Of a stretch of 10,414 bases of DNA, positions 5,469 to 10,414 are shown piece after piece; within the stretch, counting starts at the first letter, position 1; every line of letters begins with the position of its first letter. The notes under the pieces were generated by a model. It was not told where the DNA came from, made no database searches, and saw only the letters and a program-made list of their open reading frames with translations. The position numbers and the translations under genes are program-made. The stretch is from the NCBI GenBank assembly GCA_945869905.1, contig CAMBQD010000019.1, positions 1-10,414 on the forward strand, written 5' to 3'. This DNA comes from an uncultured Clostridia bacterium (lineage in GTDB: Bacteria; Bacillota; Clostridia; Oscillospirales; Acutalibacteraceae).

Positions 5469-7277
5469 TTACTCAACTGTTACAACCTTTGCAAGATTTC
5501 TGGGCTTATCCACGTCCAACCCTTTATCAGAGGAAACGTAATATGCCAAAAGCTGAAGTGCAACAACTGACGGTATGAGCATAAAATCGTCCTCAAGCTC
5601 AGGCAGTACAAAACAATTTTCAAGCTCATCTGCTTTGAGAGAGGAGCGCACAAAGGTAATTACCTCTGCCCCCCTTGACTGCACCTCCCTGATATTTGAC
5701 ATCTGCTTTGACACAAGATACTGCTGAGTCATTAAGGCAACCACAGGTGTTCCTCCTGTAATTAAAGCAATGGTACCGTGCTTAAGCTCACCTGAGGCAA
5801 AAGCCTCCGAATGAACATAGGAAATCTCCTTAAGCTTTAACGACGCCTCCAAAAGCGCAGGATAGTCCATACCTCTGCCAATCATAAAGGTATGCTCTGC
5901 CGTGAGCATGGATTTTGAAAGCAGATGAATTTCCTTTCTTCTGTCAAGGACATTGCGTACTGCGTCAGGCACCTTTTTAAGCTCATCAATAAATCTTGTT
6001 ACACCCTCATAATTAAGGCTACCTCTGAGGTATGCAAGCCTTGCAGTAATAAGGTAAAACACTGCCACCTGTGTAGTATATGCCTTTGTTGAGGCAACGG
6101 CAATTTCAGGTCCCGCATCTGTATAGATTACATTATCACTTTCACGTGCAATTGACGAGCCGCGGACATTAACAATTGAAAGAGTATCCGCACCCTTACT
6201 CTTTGCATATTTAAGCGCCTCAAGGGTGTCAATGGTTTCGCCGCTTTGGGACACGCAAATCACCAGCGTATCATCGTTAATAATGGGGTTTCCATAAATA
6301 AATTCACTTGCCATATAAACAGATACAGGTATGGCGCAGGTGCTTTCAATAAGCTGTTTTCCGATAAGCCCTGCGTGCATTGCCGTTCCGCAGGCAATGA
6401 CGGAAATATTTTTACATTTTTCAAAAATACCGTTATCAACCTTATCCCCTGAAAAATCAGGCAAGCCGTCCTTAATCCTCATATTAACCGTCTTTTCAAT
6501 AACATCCGGCTGTTCCATAATCTCCTTTTCCATATAAAAAGGATATCCGCATTTGCCGCTGTTTTTAATATCCCAGTCAAGCTTAAGCATTTCAACCTCT
6601 ATTTCATTGCCGCTGAAATCCTTAATTTCAAAGCCGTCCTTTGTTATTTTTGCAACGGAAAATTCGGGCAGAACGAAATAGCTTTCTCTGTAACCGCCGA
6701 TGGCTACTATTTCAGAAGCAATATATGCACCGTCGTCATTTTTACAGCAGACTATGGGGCTGACATTCCTTACTGCATAAATTGTGTTTGGAATACTGTC
6801 AAACATAACTGCAAAGGCATAGGTGCCCTCCAGCTTTTTTACTGCGTCAACAATTGCCTGCTGGGGATCACCAGTAAAGCATCTGTCAATTAATGCTGCC
6901 GCAACCTCGCTGTCAGTTTGCGACTTTAGCTTATCGCCCACATTAAGCGTATTTTTTATGGTTTCGTAATTTTCTATAATGCCGTTATGGACAACCGTAA
7001 CATTTCCGAATTTATGGGGATGTGAGTTTTCGTCGCTTACTCCCCCGTGAGTTGCCCATCTGGTATGACCTATACCGGTATTACCTTTAATATCTGCGGA
7101 CTTTCCCTCAAGGTCCTCTACTCTGCCCTTGCATTTTGCCACCAAGCACTCTTTAAAATCACTGTGATAAACAGAAATACCTGCACTGTCATAGCCACGG
7201 TATTCAAGAGCCTTCAAGCCCTTTATCAAAATTCCTCTTGCCTCGCTGTATCCTGTATATCCGATAATTCCACACAT
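5469..7277 (-). CDS. glmS: Glutamine-fructose-6-phosphate aminotransferase (isomerizing)
   Basis: Makes glucosamine-6-phosphate from fructose-6-phosphate and glutamine, the entry step to UDP-GlcNAc and peptidoglycan. The 602-aa length is normal. The N-terminal glutaminase domain begins MCGIIGY, so Cys2 becomes the N-terminal nucleophile; HTRWATHG (71-78), HNGIIENY (97-104) and TDSEV (121-125) follow. Two SIS sugar-isomerase domains come next: ACGTAMHAG (295-303), SQSGET (344-349) and STKAY (396-400) in the first, and GRGMDYPALLEASLKLKEIS (467-486) with SGELKHG (495-501) in the second. The C-terminus DKPRNLAKVVTVE carries the conserved active-site Lys597. The ATG at 7277 has GGAGA at 7284-7288, 6 nt upstream. 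It is a single-gene unit, transcribed divergently from trkA and regulated by the glmS ribozyme in its leader. Confidence 0.98.
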   Translation of the reverse strand: MCGIIGYTGYSEARGILIKGLKALEYRGYDSAGISVYHSDFKECLVAKCKGRVEDLEGKSADIKGNTGIGHTRWATHGGVSDENSHPHKFGNVTVVHNGIIENYETIKNTLNVGDKLKSQTDSEVAAALIDRCFTGDPQQAIVDAVKKLEGTYAFAVMFDSIPNTIYAVRNVSPIVCCKNDDGAYIASEIVAIGGYRESYFVLPEFSVAKITKDGFEIKDFSGNEIEVEMLKLDWDIKNSGKCGYPFYMEKEIMEQPDVIEKTVNMRIKDGLPDFSGDKVDNGIFEKCKNISVIACGTAMHAGLIGKQLIESTCAIPVSVYMASEFIYGNPIINDDTLVICVSQSGETIDTLEALKYAKSKGADTLSIVNVRGSSIARESDNVIYTDAGPEIAVASTKAYTTQVAVFYLITARLAYLRGSLNYEGVTRFIDELKKVPDAVRNVLDRRKEIHLLSKSMLTAEHTFMIGRGMDYPALLEASLKLKEISYVHSEAFASGELKHGTIALITGGTPVVALMTQQYLVSKQMSNIREVQSRGAEVITFVRSSLKADELENCFVLPELEDDFMLIPSVVALQLLAYYVSSDKGLDVDKPRNLAKVVTVE

Positions 7278-7379
7278 AATTTTTCTCCATTTCAGTATAT
7301 ATTTGCCGTAAGTATAATTATCTTATGACACAAAGCTTAAAATAATTCCTTCGCTGAAAAGTTTTTGTGACACAAGTTA

Positions 7380-7488
7380 CCATGTGCTTTTGTCTTTTCA
7401 TATCGCACCGAAGGAGGTACGAAAGAGCATCCGCCGAAAATTCGATAACTCTTTTCCTCGTCGTCCTGCAAAGCAGGCACATGGCGCT
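7380..7488 (-). ncRNA. glmS ribozyme (glucosamine-6-phosphate-activated self-cleaving RNA)
   Basis: On the minus strand, about 100 nt before the glmS ATG, lies the conserved 5' AGCGCC at 7488-7483; cleavage is expected between the A (7488) and the G (7487). The elements then follow in order. P1 is CCTGC-TTT-GCAGG. The conserved GACGACGAGG comes next. P3 is AAAGAG paired with CTCTTT around the TTATCGA and TCGGCGGAT core. P4 is CGTACC-TCCTTC-GGTGCG. GCACATGG (7387-7380) closes P2 with CCATGTGC just after the 5' end. All core motifs of the family are present. Known role: when glucosamine-6-phosphate is abundant the RNA cuts itself and the glmS mRNA is degraded. The 397 bases between the glmS and trkA coding regions hold this ribozyme, its leader and two promoters, with no gene. 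Confidence 0.95.
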
Positions 7489-7535
7489 ATGAAGAAAAAT
7501 ATACCGTATTATCACGCATTAAATTGTCAAGGTAC

Positions 7536-7552
7536 CAGCAACTTTGTTGCTG
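7536..7552 (-). other. Hairpin at the predicted 5' end of the glmS transcript
   Basis: CAGCAAC-AAA-GTTGCTG on the minus strand forms a perfect 7-bp stem with a 3-nt loop. The predicted glmS start (about 7551) falls at its first bases, so the mRNA would begin as a hairpin, a known way of slowing 5'-end decay. There is no T run, so it is not a terminator. Confidence 0.5.
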
Positions 7553-7557
7553 AGCAA

Positions 7558-7586
7558 ATATTATCATAAATATACAAAACAGTCAA
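7558..7586 (-). promoter_or_regulatory. glmS: Predicted sigma-A promoter of glmS
   Basis: Minus strand: -35 TTGACT (7581-7586), 17-nt spacer, -10 TAATAT (7558-7563). Transcription should start near 7551, giving about 63 nt before the ribozyme cleavage site and a leader of about 275 nt in all. TTGTGTCA directly abuts the -35 box on its upstream side. Confidence 0.75.
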
Positions 7587-7608
7587 TGACACAAATGTTA
7601 ATTTAGTA

Positions 7609-7636
7609 TTGATAAAACATAAATTTTAAGTATAAT
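7609..7636 (+). promoter_or_regulatory. trkA: Predicted sigma-A promoter of trkA-trkH
   Basis: Plus strand: -35 TTGATA (7609-7614), 16-nt spacer, -10 TATAAT (7631-7636). Start near 7643, leader about 32 nt. GTCAATAATTATGAC (7645-7659), with 4-bp inverted arms, lies at the predicted start and could be an operator, but it is short. Confidence 0.7.
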
Positions 7637-7674
7637 AGAAATATGTCAATAATTATGACCTTACGGAGGATGTA

Positions 7675-9033
7675 ATGGATATAGTAATTATCGGGGCAGG
7701 CAAGCTGGGCACAGGACTGGCAAAAAGCCTGTGCAACGAGGACCACAACATAACGGTTATTGATTACAATACGCTAAAGCTTGAAGCAATTGTGGACAAG
7801 TACGATGTACAGGGTGTTAGCGGCAGCGGAACACACATTGATGTGCTTAAGCATGCAAATGTGCCTGAGGCAGATTTGGTTATTGCCACAACTCATTCTG
7901 ATGAAAACAACATACTTGTATGCCTTATGGCAAAAAAATTAGGTGCAAAAAACACAATAGCAAGGGTACGCAATCCGGAATATAATGCCCAGTTTGAATT
8001 CATGAGAAATGAGCTGGGAATATCGCTGATGATAAACCCCGACTTTACCGCAGCCCTTGAAATATGCAGAATTATACAGTATCCCGAGGCAAACAACATT
8101 GAGTCCTTTGCAAACGGATATATTGATATTGCCGAATATAAAATTACAGAAAGCTCAGACCTGTGTAACTGCAGTATAGGCAGCATATCCTCAAGGCACA
8201 CAAGCAATATGCTTATCTGTGCAGTTGAAAGAGGAGATAATGTATATATTCCCGACGGAGATTTTGTGCTTAAGGCAGGCGACAAAATTCACGTTACCGG
8301 TGCCCACAGGGAGCTGGCAGGCATTGGCAGGGCATTTGTAAGCTCAAAGAAAAATACAATCAAAAATATTATGATAATCGGATGTTCAAGGGTGGGAATT
8401 TACCTGTCTGATATGCTGGTAAATCTGGGCAAAAACGTTGTCATTATTGAAAAGAGCATTGAAAAGTGCGAGGTACTGTTTGATATGGTTCCCAATGCAA
8501 CAATCATAAACGGCGACGCCAATGACCATGAGCTTTTGGTTGAAGAGGGCATTGAGGATATGGACGCAGTGGTAACACTGACAGATGTTGATGAAATCAA
8601 TTTCCTTGTGTCAATTTATGCTCAAAAAATCGGCACTCCCAAAACCGTTACAAAAATAAACAACGTAAATCTTAACAGGCTGCTTGACGATTTAGGCCTT
8701 GATTCACAGATTAATGTAAGCGAGCTTTCCGTATCTGCCATAACTCAGTATGTAAGGGCAAAGGAAAATATCAGCTCCTCATATATGAAAACACTGTACA
8801 AGCTGGTTGACGGCAAGGTTGAGGCGGCTGAATTTCTTGCAGGAGATAATGTATCATTTCTCAATACTCCCCTGTCCAAAATCAAAACAAAAAAGAATGT
8901 GCTTATTGCCGCAATTAACAGAAACAACGAAATTATCTTCCCCAACGGTAATGATTATGTTAAGAAAAACGACCTTGTGGTTGTTGTATCAAAGGACAGA
9001 AAAATAAAAAGTCTTAACGATATTCTTCAGTAG
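7675..9033 (+). CDS. trkA: Trk potassium uptake system, NAD-binding regulatory subunit TrkA
   Basis: Cytoplasmic peripheral subunit that gates the TrkH potassium channel in response to bound nucleotide. The 452-aa length is that of a full two-module TrkA. The first RCK-N Rossmann fold has GAGKLG (residues 7-12) and acidic Asp30 at the end of beta 2. RCK-C1 covers about 145-222 (YIPDGDFVLKAGDKIHVTG). The second RCK-N has GCSRVG (236-241) with Glu259 at the matching position, and RCK-C2 covers about 370-450 (FPNGNDYVKKNDLVVVVS). The second glycine loop has Cys-Ser in place of a second Gly, so it may bind nucleotide differently or weakly. The ATG at 7675 follows GGAGG (7665-7669) at 5 nt. trkH starts 16 nt after its stop. 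Confidence 0.96.
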   Translation: MDIVIIGAGKLGTGLAKSLCNEDHNITVIDYNTLKLEAIVDKYDVQGVSGSGTHIDVLKHANVPEADLVIATTHSDENNILVCLMAKKLGAKNTIARVRNPEYNAQFEFMRNELGISLMINPDFTAALEICRIIQYPEANNIESFANGYIDIAEYKITESSDLCNCSIGSISSRHTSNMLICAVERGDNVYIPDGDFVLKAGDKIHVTGAHRELAGIGRAFVSSKKNTIKNIMIIGCSRVGIYLSDMLVNLGKNVVIIEKSIEKCEVLFDMVPNATIINGDANDHELLVEEGIEDMDAVVTLTDVDEINFLVSIYAQKIGTPKTVTKINNVNLNRLLDDLGLDSQINVSELSVSAITQYVRAKENISSSYMKTLYKLVDGKVEAAEFLAGDNVSFLNTPLSKIKTKKNVLIAAINRNNEIIFPNGNDYVKKNDLVVVVSKDRKIKSLNDILQ

Positions 9034-9049
9034 GAGCAGAAACTAGGCT

Positions 9050-10414
9050 ATGAATTATAAAGCTGTTTTATATATTTTGGGTAAAATTTTTATAATACTT
9101 GGTTTACTGATGGTTCTGCCGCTGACGATTGCAGTGTATTACAGGCTTAACGGCTTTGCGGAAGCAAGCTACAAATCATTCATTATTCCCATAGCCGTGC
9201 TTCTGCTTGTCGGAGGTGCGCTGACCTTTAAAAAGCCTGATAATTTTAACATCTATTCCAAGGAAGGCTTTGTTATTTGCGGCTTGGGCTGGATTATAAT
9301 TTCCGCCTTAGGCGCCCTTCCCTTTGTTATAAGCGGATGTATACCTAATTATATTGACGCATTTTTTGAAACTGCCTCAGGCTTTACCACCACGGGCGCG
9401 TCAATACTGAATGAGATATATTCCCTGCCTAAGTCAATTTTGTTTTGGCGCAGCTTTACCCACTGGATTGGCGGTATGGGTATACTGTCATTTATGATAG
9501 CGGTTATACCAAAATCCAAGGGCAACTCAATGTTTATTATGAAGGCGGAGGTTCCCGGTCCTTCAGCCGGCAAGGTTGTATCAAAAATATCCGACAGTGC
9601 AAGAATACTTTATATCATATATTTTTCAATGACAATTATTGAAATACTTGTACTTTATTTCGGCAGCAGGATTACAGGCGACAATATACGCTTTTTTGAC
9701 TGCGTTGTAAACTCCTTTGCAACTGCAGGTACCGGCGGATTTTCAGTACTGAACAACTCAATTTTAGGATATAACAGTCCTTTTACGGAATGGGTACTGA
9801 TTATTTTTATGTTTCTGTTCGGCGTTAACTTTAATCTTTATTTTTATTTGCTTACCAGAAAGGTATCGGATATATTTAAAGATGAGGAGCTGAGGGGTTA
9901 TATCATAATAAATCTCACTGCGGTAATAATGATAACCATTAACGTATCATCACTTTACACCGATTTGTCAACTGCCGTAAGGGATTCATTCTTCAGCGTT
10001 AACTCCGTAATGAGCACCACCGGCTTTTGTACGGCGGACTTTAACCAGTGGCCTACATTTTCAAAGGTAATACTTGTTATACTTATGTGCATAGGCTGCT
10101 CTGCAGGCTCCACCGGCGGAGGACTGAAGGTTGTGCGATTTGAACTTTTCATAAAGCAAATGCTCTGTGATTTCAGGCACACACTGCGCCCCCACGCTGT
10201 TGTAAACGTAAGGATGAACGGCAAAACCGTGGACAAAAGGATAATGAAAAGCGTTTCATCATACCTTAATATATACATTATAACCCTTGTACTTTCCGTT
10301 TTCCTTATTGCCCTTGACGATTTTGACCCAACAACAAGCTTTACGGCAGTTATTTCCTGCCTTAACAATATAGGCCCCGGACTTGAGGTGGTTGGCCCTG
10401 TTGGCAATTACTCC
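9050..10414 (+). CDS. trkH: Trk potassium uptake system, membrane channel subunit TrkH (3' end cut off)
   Basis: Potassium-translocating membrane subunit working with TrkA. The frame is open for 455 codons from the ATG at 9050 to the window edge; family proteins run to about 480, so roughly 25-35 residues are missing. The four pore segments are visible: SGFTTTGAS (110-118), NSFATAGTGGFS (221-232), NSVMSTTGF (318-326) and NNIGPGL (439-445), each with the filter glycine. Between the third and fourth lies STGGGLKVVRF (354-364), with the conserved basic residues below the filter. Hydrophobic segments occur throughout, including about 7-29, 43-59 and 72-95. A stop lies two codons upstream, so 9050 is the first ATG. 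The best ribosome binding site, AGGAG at 9032-9036, overlaps the trkA stop at a long 13-nt spacing, consistent with coupling to trkA. KtrB is a related alternative name, but the two-module TrkA partner favours TrkH. Confidence 0.96.
   Translation, partial: MNYKAVLYILGKIFIILGLLMVLPLTIAVYYRLNGFAEASYKSFIIPIAVLLLVGGALTFKKPDNFNIYSKEGFVICGLGWIIISALGALPFVISGCIPNYIDAFFETASGFTTTGASILNEIYSLPKSILFWRSFTHWIGGMGILSFMIAVIPKSKGNSMFIMKAEVPGPSAGKVVSKISDSARILYIIYFSMTIIEILVLYFGSRITGDNIRFFDCVVNSFATAGTGGFSVLNNSILGYNSPFTEWVLIIFMFLFGVNFNLYFYLLTRKVSDIFKDEELRGYIIINLTAVIMITINVSSLYTDLSTAVRDSFFSVNSVMSTTGFCTADFNQWPTFSKVILVILMCIGCSAGSTGGGLKVVRFELFIKQMLCDFRHTLRPHAVVNVRMNGKTVDKRIMKSVSSYLNIYIITLVLSVFLIALDDFDPTTSFTAVISCLNNIGPGLEVVGPVGNYS

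Larger units (their letters stand above)
7326..7594 (+). repeat. Three copies of the octamer TGACACAA around the glmS leader
   Basis: TGACACAA occurs at 7326-7333, 7368-7375 and 7587-7594, all in the same orientation. Each is followed by a related tail (AGCTTAA, GTTA, ATGTTAA). One copy abuts the glmS -35 box; the other two flank the stretch between the ribozyme 3' end and the glmS start. Function is unknown: possible operator sites or remnants of a duplicated upstream region. Confidence 0.45.

Noticed and set aside
7498..7530. Second glmS promoter from a perfect TTGACA on the minus strand
   Set aside because: The nearest -10-like hexamers are 13 or 21 nt away and the 17-nt position reads ACGGTA, so it is unlikely to be active.
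7318..7569. Short ORFs on both strands in the glmS-trkA gap (65 aa minus, 61 aa plus)
   Set aside because: They cross the glmS ribozyme and promoters. The AAGGAGG-like string on the plus strand is the complement of the ribozyme P4 loop, not a ribosome binding site.
7637..7674. Possible c-di-AMP (ydaO-type) riboswitch ahead of the potassium genes
   Set aside because: The leader from the predicted promoter to trkA is only about 32 nt, far too short for that riboswitch.
9955..10407. 150-aa minus-strand ORF at the right end
   Set aside because: It lies wholly inside trkH, whose four pore motifs are clear on the plus strand; it has no family features and is an antisense shadow.

Overview
The window looks like a chromosomal segment from an anaerobic Firmicute, most likely a clostridial gut-type bacterium. 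This is inferred from the moderately AT-rich DNA, strong GGAGG-type ribosome binding sites, a lipoprotein of the BMP/PnrA family, a glmS ribozyme ahead of glmS, and the Clostridia-like flavour of the proteins. I cannot name a genus from sequence alone. There are no mobile elements, CRISPR arrays, tRNAs or rRNAs.

Layout. (1) 74-292, minus: a small membrane-anchored ORF of uncertain status lying just beyond a terminator. (2) 340-2190, minus: a BMP/PnrA-type nucleoside-binding lipoprotein whose two lobes are separated by three InlB-like beta repeats. (3) 2191-2310: a compact divergent promoter region carrying a 12-bp direct repeat that supplies a -10 box to each side. (4) 2311-5367, plus: a tightly packed three-gene operon of purine nucleoside phosphorylase, S-methyl-5-thioribose-1-phosphate isomerase (MtnA) and MTA/SAH-type deaminase. 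(5) 5383-5430: a bidirectional terminator between convergent genes. (6) 5469-7277, minus: glmS, with a complete glmS ribozyme in its leader at 7380-7488. (7) 7558-7636: divergent promoters for glmS and trkA. (8) 7675 to the right edge, plus: trkA followed by trkH, which is cut by the window end.

How the genes work together. Read in biochemical order, the three-gene operon forms a route for 5'-methylthioadenosine and/or 5'-deoxyadenosine: deamination to the inosine form, phosphorolysis to hypoxanthine plus a 5-substituted ribose-1-phosphate, then isomerisation to the ribulose-1-phosphate. It would recycle by-products of S-adenosylmethionine and radical-SAM chemistry without an MTA/SAH nucleosidase. 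A Ser in the phosphorylase where related enzymes carry the His that reads the 5'-OH fits a 5'-modified nucleoside. The divergent BMP lipoprotein may bind a nucleoside, but no permease genes are present here. GlmS makes glucosamine-6-phosphate for the cell wall and is controlled through its ribozyme. TrkA and TrkH form a potassium uptake system.

Most worth a second look: the repeat-interrupted BMP protein, and the deaminase-phosphorylase-isomerase operon with its active-site substitution.
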